From the NCBI RefSeq assembly GCF_030463565.1, contig NC_134654.1:19669702-19733701 (forward strand): 64,000 nt of DNA, read 5' to 3'. The notes below the pieces were generated by a model. It saw only the letters and a program-made list of their open reading frames with translations, did no database searches and had not been told where the DNA came from. The stretch comes from Pelecanus crispus (lineage: Eukaryota > Chordata > Aves > Pelecaniformes > Pelecanidae). Below, piece after piece: positions 46,131-58,434 of this stretch; position 1 is the first letter of the stretch; every line of letters starts with the position of its first letter. A program made the position numbers and the translations under genes.

Positions 46131-49100
46131 CGGGGTGCGTGTGTGCATAGTCTAAAATCAAATCAGGAGTCAGTGGTGGAACTGATATCGAACCCATAGG
46201 ACTTGAGTGGGTTTCTCTCACTATGCATGTGTATGGTTTAAGTGTGGCTTTTCTGAGCTGGGTTTTAAAGTGTGGACAAACACCTCCAGCAGGGAGTAGG
46301 TTGGTCCAATTCCAGCTGGGCGCAGCTGAGCTCTAAGACCCAGCCCAGTGATGAGGTTCGGCCTGGGTCTCCCTTCCAGGTCTCTGTCCCCAGCTGCTGT
46401 GTGCGTGGTGCCCAGGAGGCCCATCTTCTCCTGTGGGCGGGTGCTTGGCCTCACCCTGCTGGGTTTGGGCTGCTCTGAGCTTCTTCCCAAGCTCGGAACC
46501 GTGGATGGTTGGGCACTTTAAGAGCAGAAGACCATCTAAGCTGCTGAATCCCCCAGCTGCCTCAGGGGAAGAGGGAGGGCCTTTTGCATCAAAAAGGACT
46601 CCAGAAGCCCAGGACAGCTGCTGGGGATGAGTTTTATCCAAGAGCCCAGCTGTCTGGGGTCTGTCTTGAAGAGTGAGCCAGCCCTTGGTACTGGTACAAA
46701 AGAGGCTTTCAGTCTACGTGCCTCCAAGAAGAGCCAGGAGACAAAGTAGAAGGGGTAGGGAGAGCTCTGGCTCCTTCTTCCTCCATATCAGCATGGACTT
46801 ACAGCCCAGAGTCACTGCCAGAGCTCATATCCCCTTCCCAGTCATCTCCAACCTCCTCCATTACCATGACTTAAGGTTGCCCCACGCTTCTCTTGTGCAG
46901 GACCCTGTTCCAGGGTGCTCCTCCCTGTGGTCCACGACACCCGCCCTGGGATGCTGGGCGGGTGGATGGCATTTCTTCTTGTCACTGGTGTGAGCACATG
47001 GAGGAGTTTTGGGGAGGCTGCACAGGAACCCTCAGGGAGCCCTGTTGATGGGTGCAGGCACATTGCCAATGCTTGCCAGCTCCACTGCAGCTCTGGCCCC
47101 ACCACAACCCCCCAAGTGAAAACATTGGTTCTCTGATGCCTGCAGCAAAGGCAACACGCGGCATGAAGTCCTGCTCCCTCTCGCAGCTCCCAGGGTTTGG
47201 GGCACCTGAGAGATACTCCCGTGGCACTGGATGCCCCTCAGTCCCCTTGCTCGGTGGCTGTCCAGTGCAAACAGCTGGGCAGGGGATGCAGGCAGCTGCC
47301 TCCAGCTGCCCTCAGCCCTGCACTGGGACTTGCCTTACCCCAGCTGCCGGGGCTCAGCTGCCTTGCCCTTAACCCCTGGTCCTGCTGCCAAAGCTATGCA
47401 GGAGAGCGTGTTGTGCAGGAAGAGGCCGGTTGGAGGAGAAGAGGAATTGCCAAGAGCTTGGCAGTTCAGAGCAAACCACAAAGGAAAGGAGTAATTACAG
47501 CGCTGAACTTCGTTAGGGTGGTGTGGCTGGTGGCGTGTCGTGAGCCCGCTCCAGAGCTGTGGTTCTCAAGGTGGGAGGAGGGCAGGAGGTGTCTTTGTGG
47601 GGCAGAAGAGCAAGAAATATTCCTCCCCATCCCTGCTCTCATCTCCGAGTCCTTCTCACGCTCTCCTGCACTCCCTGGGAAGAATTGGCTGCGCTTCTGT
47701 GGGTTTAACGCTGAGTTGGGCCATTGGTGGTAGGGAGACAGGACACGAGTGCCATGTACCACTGCACCAGCATCCTGGGCAAAGCTGGGCTTCATGTCCC
47801 CAAGGTGGCTGGTGCTCCCCAGCTGGGACAAGGAAATGTGATGGGGTGACTGGGTGACATGGATTGCTATAGTCAGAGTCATCCAGAGGAATCTGAGCAG
47901 GGTTGTGCAGTGGGTGTAGGCAAGGGGCGGAGATGCAATGGCAGAAAGAGGCACAAGCAATTAAAAATAAAGAAAGGTGAAGGGAAGTGCTGTTTCTGAA
48001 CCCACAGCCTCGGAGACTGCGAGAGTCTGTCTTCACTGTGTAGGACTTACCAAATTTTAATACCCAAATATGACCGCCCATGGGTGGTGATAACCTCTCC
48101 CAAGCTCCCGCCGTGGGCAGCGGTTCACTCCTAGCCCTGGGGCACTGGCCCAGGCTGGAGCTGGCGGCCGAGGCCGTTCCTCCCTTGTGCTGGCGGGGCA
48201 GGTCTGAGCAGGGCGTGCAGTGCCTGCACCAGCATGGCCAGAGCTGGTTCCTCCCCGTAGCACTGTGCTGCGGAGCTGGCGTAGCAGGAGGAGGCCGAGG
48301 CGGATGGCTGTGCACCCGGCTGCCCGGGCTGCTGTCCCACTGCCTTTGCAGGACCGGTGTAGTGGATGGGTCCTGCTTCGGTGACCCTTGCTGGTGTTGC
48401 AGCTGGTGGGGTGCTGGCTTGCTCAGCCCCCATCACCTCCTGCTTCTGACCCTCTTCTTCCTCCCTGGCTTGCTCTGAAGCAGTGGCTTTGCCTGGGCAG
48501 CCCTGGGCGGGGGGGCAGCCCCACCGGGCTCCTTTCCACTGTGGCAGGCTGAGCATGGCTGCCCAGGAGAGGAAAGGGGAATCGTTGTGAGAGCAGCAAT
48601 ACTTCATCTGGAGACATCTGCTGGCCCTGCGCAAAGGAGGAATCTTGAGGGCTTCCCCTGAGCTGGATGTGGGACAGGCCAATCCTCAGAAGAGCCTTGT
48701 TGAGCCCGTCATGGCTAATCCTGCCACATCCTCCTGCTTTGAGCATCCCCTTCCACTGGTGCTTCCCGTCGCTGATGCTGTGCATGTGTGATTTCAACTG
48801 CCTGTTGGTGCCATGAATGCCATGTTCTCCTGTTTTTCCTTGCAACCCGATGGTGGCTGGGGTCAGGGGGCACTACATTGCCGGTCCCAGAAAAGTGAAT
48901 GTTTTCCACGTCAGTTTAATACTTCATCTCTGCTCCCCCCAAAAGTGAACCTCTTTGTATTTGTGGTGAAGACTCAGTTCTGGGATCTCAGGTGACAGAT
49001 GAGAAGCAATCCCGGATGAGAAGCGGAAGCCGGTTTGATCTGATGATCCTTTTTGTCTCTGGCACAAGCTGCTGTGGTCACGTTGCCCAGGGCCCTGGGG

Positions 49101-49651
49101 ACAGCACGCTGCCAGCAAGGCACGCTCTCCACCACGGCTCTGCTGCCTGCTCCTGCCCTCGACCGATATTCCTGCTCTTGGCAACTGGTAGGGCCACAGT
49201 TCTCCTCCCCCATAGTCCTTTCTCGCAACGATGCTCAGGAGCTTGGTTAGATAAATCGAGGCAAATAAAATGAAAAACGGGAACCTTCGCCTAAAACAGG
49301 AACTTGACCTTCCTCTGCAATGTCCCATCCACCAGCCTGGACAACGTACGTCTCTGCGCTGATCTGTGGTGACGTGCAAAACGGCGTGAACCATCTCTGA
49401 GCTTCCAGCTTTTTGGAGTCTTTCTCCCATTGCTGCCTGATGCCCCCCTTTGGGACAGTCACACAGGGTGCCAGGCGCCTAATAAAAAGCAACAGGGTCC
49501 TTCTATTTTGCTGCAGAAGAAGCAGGAGGACATCAGGAGAGTGAAGCAATTAAACTTTTTCACTCTTTTTTTCCAGCCTTGGACCCCTATGGAAAGCCTT
49601 TTCTTTAGAACTTGCTATTTTAGAGGCTCCTGTAGAGTTGAGCTAATATTT

Positions 49652-49685
49652 AAAAAACAAACAAACAAACAAACAAACCAAAAAA
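49652..49685 (+). repeat. (AAAC)n microsatellite
   Basis: Five to six tandem AAAC units are flanked by A-runs. Confidence 0.9.
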
Positions 49686-52600
49686 CTTTCAGATCCACAG
49701 AGCTCCTTGCGAAGGCCATGTCTGAAAACGAGCTGTGTGCTGGGGAAGCTGTGGTGGAGGCTGCAGCCCGGTGCCCCCCCAGCCAGCAGCAAGCTTCCAT
49801 CCTGCCGTGGACACCCAGGGATGGAGAAGCGAAGCTGCCTGAGCTTTGGGGTGACTTTTCTTCTGTGCTGTCCTGCAAGGGTGATGCCAAGCACGGGGCT
49901 GGGCTGCCTTGCTGGAGCTGGGGCTTCAGAGGGATTTGGATGACTGTTAACGCTCCCCGCAATGAAGAGGCCAGGGCTGAGTGGAGACGCAGTGAGTAAT
50001 CATTTCCAGCTCCCCGAGCTGCACAGCAATTTAACTGTACAAGGAGATTAAAGCTGTAGGGAAACGTTTCCTTAAAACCAGCTGACACATTTGGGCTAGA
50101 TTACGGGTAGTCTTTTTCTTTGTTGTTGTTATTTTTAATGGGAAAGCGCCTACAGCCTGAGATACCAAATGGAGGGGCAGGGTGAGAAACACAGAGTCCC
50201 AGTTTGTGAACTCAGGTGCCAGAAATGACATAATCTGGAAAAATGGAGACCTGCAGCGCCAGTGACTTGGAACGAAGGAGCATGTGCGGGGGAGACGATC
50301 GCGTCCCATTGCAGAGACGCTGCCTGATCTGGGGCGCCACGTGCATGGCCTCCTGCCCGCACGGGGAGGGCAGCGGGGGGGCCCGGCCCTTTCTGCTTTC
50401 CCCCTCCCACCATGCGCTCTGTCCCCAGCTGTGCAGGGAGCGGCCAGTGCACCTCAGTTCCTTTTGGGGTGTATTTTGGGCACTGAGGATGTCAGGAAGG
50501 AGGCCAGGTAATGTAGATGTGATGGTACTTCTGCTGCACATCTTTGCCCCCCAGGAACGCTATTTCCAAACTCATTACATCGTGTTCAGCTCCGGTCACA
50601 TTGGCATTCACATGTCCCCTTCTTTACATCTGCATGGGCACAGTCTATATGGATGCCATCACATCCCACGTGGGTGCTCTAGCCACACAGGATACACCCC
50701 GGGCAGCGAGCCTGCCTGCCCTCAGCGCAGGCAGCCAGACCCAGACGCAATCACACAGAGAATTTGTTTGCCCTGTTGGAAATCCCTGAGGGCCTGTAGG
50801 AAAAGCAGTGATCTCCCCAGTGCAGATTCATTATGCTTAGGAATGGTTTCCCATAGGAAATGTTACGGTTCCCACTTCTCTTCCCTGCCTTGTGTTGTTT
50901 GAGACCAGGAGAGGGCAAACCCCGTGGATGCTGAGCTGTGGAGTCCTCCTGGTGCTGGGTTTAACAACCTGGCAGGTCTGTTCCATTGCTAGGTTGGGTC
51001 TGTGGGCTAGGTTGTGCATCAACGTCATTGCTTCCTGAACCTTAGAGGAAGCAGCTAAGGCTGAACATGTCTCTGTAGGGGTCAAAGCCTCCTGTTCCAG
51101 GCAGAAGGTGACCAACTGCATGGCACCTGGACTGATGGCTCTCTGCAGGCTCGTGGTGTCTGTGCTCGTTGTGTTGGGGTGTGAGCCCTGTGCAGCTGCA
51201 GGACCCTTCTGGCTCTGCGCCTCTGTGCACGCAAACCGGGGCAGCCGCTGCCTTCCAGGCAGCGCCTGGGCAGAGAGGGGCTGAGAAACGCAGGTAAGCG
51301 CTCTTGCCTGCCCTTGGATTTGTGTATATATAAGTGACACTGGAAGGCGATGGGAGATGCAGCCCTGGCTGAGGGTGGCGTGTATGAACCAGACCCAAGC
51401 GTTTCTCTGTTTAATCTTGCGGTATCTGCATGTCTGGAGCCCGTGGCAGTCGTGCTGGGGAACATGCTCCCCACCCATCAACTCCTTTGGCATCTTCAAG
51501 CTTTCTCACATTTAGGTTAATCATCCTGCAGGCTGATAAGACAAATAAAATCCGTTATCTTGACCAAGATAAAACAAAGAGTTTGCTTTGATCTCCCCCA
51601 GTAAGGCCTGGTCACTCATTTGGTGACTTCTCTGCTGTCTCCTGGGGGAGGGAAGCAATGGCAATGGTGATGAACCTTCTGTAGTTAAGAATGAATTTTC
51701 TTCTAAACTATTTCTGGACCTCTGTCCCTGTCTGAGATGTTTCTGTTGGCCAGTAGTAGAAGGGACACCATAGGCTGGGTATGGTGCCAACTCTATAAAC
51801 TGTGTAAGAGGACTTGAGGAACTGAATTGAGATTATATAGAGATAACTTTGTTTTGAGAAGATCAAACATTGTTGTGAGCAAAAAAGATAACTTGACAGC
51901 AAGCCAGTTGTGTCCTTTACTCCTCCAGCAAACAAACAGGCACACAGACACTTCTGTATTGTCCAAGATGCTGCGACGAAGCTAAAGTGAATGTGGCTAT
52001 AAATGGAAGAAGCAGCTGGTCTTGGATTGCAGCCTGTGCTCAGACTTCTTTGGGCCCAATTTTTCTTACATCTGTTACAAGTTTTAAAGGAGGGACTTGG
52101 GGAGAGGGCTGCTTTCCATCAGGTTAGTTGAATTTGGGCCATTTGTTTCATTGGTCTTCTGAATGGGTCTCTGTGTAGAAGTTCCCTGGATTTCTGTAGG
52201 GTCACACACATAAATATTTCACTCTCTTGATTGTTTCATTTTATTTTGGCATGGTACCGGACATATTGAGAGACAAAGCTGGGCTGAAGGGTCTGGTCCA
52301 AAACACTTTGCAAACAACAAAACTTTGCAGATGTTTTTGCATTTATGAAAAGCAAATAATTTTAACAAGCCATCTAAGGTTGCTGTGCCAGCTCAGGAGT
52401 GACAGCACCGTGATTTTTTGTTGCTTGGCTCCTTCTTGACTCATGTTGTCTGCAGTTCCTTCTGTTTGGAAGCAGGGGGTTGGTTTTTGCACAGCAAAGG
52501 CAATTTGTACAACAGGGATGAAGAATGACTGAAACGAAGCATCTTTCAACACCTTGGAGTTCAAAGATTGTTGATGCTTTAGCAAATATGAGCATAACCT

Positions 52601-54029
52601 TGGATTTATGTTTAGCTTTTCAACCCAAGAGACTGTGTCCAGGTTCTGTCCGAGTTGGGTGTTCTTACCAGCCCCTGGATGTTCTCTGAATGCTGGGTCT
52701 GCAGAGGCTTTCCATGGTGCATCTCTAGCGTGGTCCCTGGCTAGTGTTTCCAAGGGGTCCAGAAATATTTAGTGGGAGTTGAGCACCTACCTCCTTTTGT
52801 CTCTTTGTGAATTCAACCTTTGTCCATCTATGAGCAAGATCTCTGCAGGGAATGCTCCCAATGGATCCCTTGCACATGGCTTCATCCATACGTACTGCAT
52901 GGCATTCACCCTGTCTTGCTTGAGATGTCTGCACTTGAGCTGACCATCTGGATGTCTCCCTTAGCCTGGTGTGAATTGTGCCCTCAAAGGGTTTATTTTT
53001 TGCTGCTGAATGTAAAGAGAGCCTATGCAATCAGTTCAGCTGGAGATGTCTCCATTTGGGTGAGACAAATTTTACCCTCCTATATTATTTCCAAAGTCAA
53101 AGAGATGGAGCTGAAAAGGGATGTTGCAGCAGGACAGAACTGTGCAAGGCACTAATCCCTTGTTATCAATAGTGCCTGACAGCCCCCCAGCAAACCTGGT
53201 CCCCTTGTGTCAGGTTGTTCTGCAAACAGGTCTCTGTGGGCAATCATTTACTTAAGTGCATGGGTCAGACTGTCTTTGATGCTTATCGATAGTACTTTAA
53301 CTTTTTATGATGGCTCTGTCTTCTCCTCTCTCCTCTTCTGTTGCTGTGCATGGAGTGGGACAGACATTCCTTCCCTCTCTCAAAGAAAAGCTCAGTTTGG
53401 GGAGATCTCAGGGAAAGAAGATTAGATGGGAATCCAAAAGGGTATGTTGCCTAGGAGGAGGGGGCAGTGATAAAAGTTAATGATACATAAGCTCTTGAAA
53501 GGAGCTTTCTCAGTTACAACTGTATGGTGGCTCGCAAGTCTTAAATTGTAGGGCATTGCTTTCAACTCCAGCATGAATGCACCTGGGGCGTATTTCATGT
53601 GTGACAGGTAGATCTGCAGGGACATCACAGGTATTGCCCTACCCAGCTTGGGCTGGAGCCCCTGCCTGTGTTTGCTTCCCCTGCATGTTATGACTCTGGA
53701 TGTGAATTTTTGTTTACTCTGTTGTTTGCTCTGATCTGGGAGGCTGTGCTGCTTTCTACGGGTGCACCAAAGTGGTGGTGTCCTGTGAACCCTTCTCTGC
53801 AGCTCTGGTACATGGAAATACAGGATGAGTCCCTGGTTACAGTTTCTGAAGCTATGAATGGGCAGGCTCATGCTGTTACGGCATAGAGGTTGCTGTACTC
53901 CATCACATGCATGGCATACTCGGGGCATTCACCGGCAACTCACTCCCATCTGTAATGGAAGTAAGTTCAGGGACCGAGAGCCAGAAAAACACTGAGTCGA
54001 TCGCAAAAGGTTGGATGACAGGAGAGCCT

Positions 54030-54120
54030 GGTCAGGATCTTGCCTTTGCTGTTCACTTGCTCACTGTCCTGGGTGAATCCCTCTACCCACTTCAGTTTCT
54101 CCTTTTGTAACAGAGAGTTG
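54030..54120 (-). repeat. MIR-like (CORE-SINE) relic
   Basis: 'TTCACTTGCTCACTGTCCTGG' is followed by CCACTTCAGTTTCTCCTTTT and GTAACAGAG. The order and spacing follow a reverse-complemented MIR. Confidence 0.5.
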
Positions 54121-57100
54121 GTGAACGTGGCAAGATGCCTTGGGTTCGGTCCTTGTTTTGAGTCCTTTCTTCGAGGTTCAGCTGGTGATAAGGAAATTGC
54201 TGGTCCTGGCTGCAGAGGCGCTGTGGGGTTGTGGCAGTGGGGTTGTGCAGGATGGGAGGAGCTGCTCTGCCCAGCTTGCTGGAGTGGCTCTACAAAGAGA
54301 GAGGTCCTCAGCTGTCCGGGAGGAGAGGGAGGGTATCAAACGGTTTCTGTATCAAAACCTTCTCCAGTCTACTCTGCTCTTCATTCTACTTTCTCCTAAA
54401 TTTGAAAAACCTGTAGTTTGGAGGGGGAAAAGGGATTTGGAAGGCAAACTTTGGATGTGTGGGGAGCAGATGTGGGGATGGATGCTGCCTCCTGATCCGT
54501 GAGCGATGGAGACTCCTGACACTGAGGGAGGTGGAGCACGCACCGGCAGGGTGTTTGGATGCTCCTTGCCTCATGTCTTCCTCCCCTGCTTCCATCTTGT
54601 GCAGATAGGAAGGAGAATGGAGATTACCTTGGAGTTGTCCAGATTTGTCCTGGGAAAAAAGAGTAGATCTGAGCAGCTTTTCTGATAAAACGTAATTGTT
54701 TAGACAAACTCTGGCTGAACTCGCTTCCTCCTGCAGCCCAACATGCAGATAAAGGGGGTGGAAGTGGGAGGCCAAGTTCACAGGCCGCTGAGGCCCTCGC
54801 TGGGGTCACGCCGCCCCCGAGATCCCCTGTCCACCCGTTTTGGTGGCCTTGGAGAAGACGAGAGGATGCAGTTGAGTGCTGAGGATGATGCCCAGGCTTT
54901 AGGTAGTTCAGTGCTCTGAAATGTGGAGGAGACCTTGATAATGCAGCACATCAGTGCTGGGAGCAGGGAGAGGGGTGGTCCTGGAGGGCAGCGTTAGATC
55001 CCTCACGGTTCGCCTGCAGAGGATGGACCTCAGTTGTGTGTTGCTCTGTGGGATGTGGGAGGTGAATTTGCTCCAGCCATGCTCTCTCCAAGCCTGGTGG
55101 TCCTGGGCATAGGGTGGCTGGGCAGAGCCGTGCCCTAGAGAGATTCCTGTTTGGACTGGAAACAATGAGACAAGCAGGACTTGGGTGGGATGTGGCCACA
55201 GGAAAGGTGTTGTCATGCCCTCTGTGGCTTCTACTGAGGTCTCCGGGAGTCACGTTGTGGAGTCAGATTAAATCTGAGATCCTGCCATAATGCTGATGTT
55301 CCTCCCACTGTCCCTTGGGGAAACAGTTCTCCTTGCCCTACTTTGTGTAGTAAATAAAAATTTATTTACAGCCCAGGAACCCACGTTGAGATTGGGAGGT
55401 GAAGGGTTCCTGTGGGGCCCTGAAGGAGCTCTGGGGTTTCCTCTCTGCTTCGTGGCTTTGGTTCCTGGGCAGAAAAATCTTGCAAAGCTCTGTGGTTGGG
55501 AGCTTGGTGAAGCAGAGGCCTTTGCATGGGCCCTGGGGCTTGGCTGTATTTCCCTGTAGCAAGGCCACGTGTCCATACATGTCACCTGGAGAAGAAGAGC
55601 TGGGAGGAGATAACCAGTGCTCACGTGTGGCACGTGGGCTGGAGCAGCCAGGGATGGCAGCAGGCGATGGGCTGCCATCCGTCTGCCTCCCCCCTTGGCC
55701 ACCGTCACCCAGCATCTCCCCAGAGCCCATGTTTGCGTTGGATCCTGGGGGATTTGTTTTCTTTTCTTCTGTTGGGGCTGAAGCTAGTCCTGCTGTCACC
55801 AGCAGCAGCGTACCCTGCTCTTCCAGCCCCAGGGCTCTCCATCACCATCTGGCACCTCCCTGCCGTCCCCTCCCCGGCGGCGCCTGGGCACATCTCTGAA
55901 GCTCAGACAGTGCAGTAAAACCAGCTCCTTATTTAAATCCCCGTTTGGTTAGAGAGGAAAGCAGTAAGGAGCATGGGTTATGAAGGAGAGGAGCAGAGGA
56001 GGAAGAAGCGAGAGGAGGGCCTGGCTCTGCTCCCCTCCTGGCCCCATGGCTCCCAGCCCTCTTTGTGCTCCGTCTCCTTCACAAAGCCATGGTGGTGTCC
56101 GAGGGGATCCCTGGGCTTGTGCTGTCAGCTGTGTCTGTCCTTAGCCTCAGAGCAAGCAGAAAGGAGAGCATTTACCTCCCTCCTCTTCCTGGCTGCTCCT
56201 GCTTGGCACAGGCTCTGTCCAAAAGCCTTCAATCTCTGTCCTGCTCTGCCCAAAAACCCCTGGGCAGCACGGCCAGGGTCCTCCTCTCCGGGAAAGGGTC
56301 TCTCTGGGATGCTGCGCAGGGCTGGACCCTTCCTCTGCACGTGCAACGTCGGGCAGGGGGAGAACGTATAGGGCTGACTGCTCCTTGCTGAGAGGGTGAC
56401 GTGGGGATGGGGCTGAGCTCCGCTGACCTGGGTCTGTGAGGTTTCCAGCTCTGCCCTGGCATGGCCCAATAATTACTTTGCGGAGCTTCAGGGAATGAGC
56501 GTTCGTCTTTTCTGCTCGGAGGAGCGGGAAGGGTCTCTTTGGGGTTATGTCAGCCCATTTGTGGGACAGACAGTCTATGGGATGGTCATTTGAAGAGCAA
56601 GCAAACCAAAGCCATCATTTGGGCTCCACTGAAAGAGCAAAGCTAGGAAAGCCTCAAATTGCAGGCGGCAAAGACAAGGGGGGACATGGCTGTGGCTTTC
56701 TGCTGGGGAACAGTGCTGTGTCCCTTGGGAGGGACACAGAGAACAGTGTTTTGAGTTTCTGCTTTTCCTTCTCATTTTTAGATGTGCAAAATTAATTTTT
56801 CTCTTTTATTGCCTGTGGCAATATTTATTTTACTGCTCTGCGGCAGCAGGGACTGGATAGGTTTCGCAAACTGAATTTTCCCTTGACGAGCCCCTCCTCT
56901 GATTTCGCACTTCCAGCTGCCAGGCTTGGTTTTTAAACAGCTTGCACCGAGGCTGAAAATATTTGAAGGGCAGAGCAATGCCTTGCAGGAAATGGCTTAA
57001 GCTTCCTGCTCCCAACATGGTGTGAGTGTTAAAACAGAACTGGAGAAATATTAGACATCCTACATCCGGCACGGCGGAGGAGAGCGACCCTGGGGTGATG

Positions 57101-57607
57101 TGATGGAAAGCCCGTCCCCCCCCGCTGCCTGTGCCCGGCAGCTTCCGGCAGGATGAGGGGCCCTGCTGGTGCCCCCCCGAACCCCCACACCCCTGCCTTT
57201 GTAGAGGGAAAAATGGGCAAACTGTTTCCTGCTCCGCTGGGCTTTGCTGTGTTTTGGTTTTGTGGGAAATGTGTGGGGAGAGCTGGTCGAAGGTGGGGGG
57301 CAAAATGTCAGCGGCGTGACTTTCCAGCAGAAAATCAGAGTTGGGAAAGCACTGCTTTTGATGAAATGTTTGCTACTAGTTTATCTGCCACCTTCCAGCC
57401 CGAAGTGAAAGGCAAAAGTCTAATACAGATGATTAGGATCTGAGCTGGTCCCATTTGTTTGGGGCTGGAGCGGGACCTTCTGCATCTGTCAGGGGAAGCC
57501 ACGTTGAGTTATTGGGTTAATCAGAGGCAACTGAATTCTTCCAGCCCTGATAATTTCCCTCTTCATGCTGGCTGAGCACCATCTACCTGGCCAGGCAAGG
57601 AATAGCA

Positions 57608-57629
57608 GCTGGCTGGCTGGCTGGCTGGC
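57608..57629 (+). repeat. (GCTG)5 microsatellite
   Basis: Five perfect GCTG units are followed by GC. Confidence 0.9.
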
Positions 57630-58419
57630 CAGGACAGAGATGCACAAGGGTGGAAGATAAATGAGAATATTTGTGTGCAGGCAGCATGGGGAAGGGCAGG
57701 CAGTGAGGAGGGGAGGGCAGTGATTCTGCGGAGTGCGGTGGTCCTCACTGGAGCTCTCTGATGGGTGTCGCATCTTCAGATCTAATTCAGCTCACTGGGG
57801 ATTACTGCCCTGTTATGGAAAGCTTCTCCAAACCCCAGTTGTTGGCTGGAGCATGGAGATTTAGGTAATTTTATTCAAAACGTTATCAGTTGGCTAAAAA
57901 GTACCTACCCCATGTGGCTGGGAGCCCACAATTGCAGTGGAGGAATGAGGTGGGAGCTGCAGGGCTGCAGGCAGAGCAAGCGGGGTATGGTTTGGAGCTT
58001 TTCTCTGCAGCACCTTGGGCTGGTCTGAGCTCACTCACACTGTCATCCTCCTAACAGTCACTGAGAATACTAAAATTGCTCATAATGGAAGAAAAAACTA
58101 AATTTCTTTTTAACGCCCGTGCCGGGACCTGAGTCACTTTGAGAGGCGTTGTTCCAGCCCCAGGAGCAGAAGCAGAGCATGTGGGTGCCCTCTGGGGCGG
58201 GTTTACCATGAATGGAGCATTATGCTGTGCTCCCAACATCCTCCTCCCCGGCTTTCCTCCTTGACCCCTTCTTTTCCCGCAGCATTTCATGTGGGGCGGT
58301 GGGAGCCCTGGCCGCTCCGCAGGAGCGAGGATCAGGAGGGGGTAAGTACCATCCTCAGCAAGCAGGCGTGTGCCTGGGGAGATGCCGATTGCTCATGCTC
58401 ACCTTTCACCGTGGCACAT

Positions 58420-58434
58420 CCCCCCCCCCCCCCC
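58420..58434 (+). repeat. C15 homopolymer
   Basis: Fifteen consecutive C bases in a CCC-rich stretch. The length may be unreliable. Confidence 0.9.
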
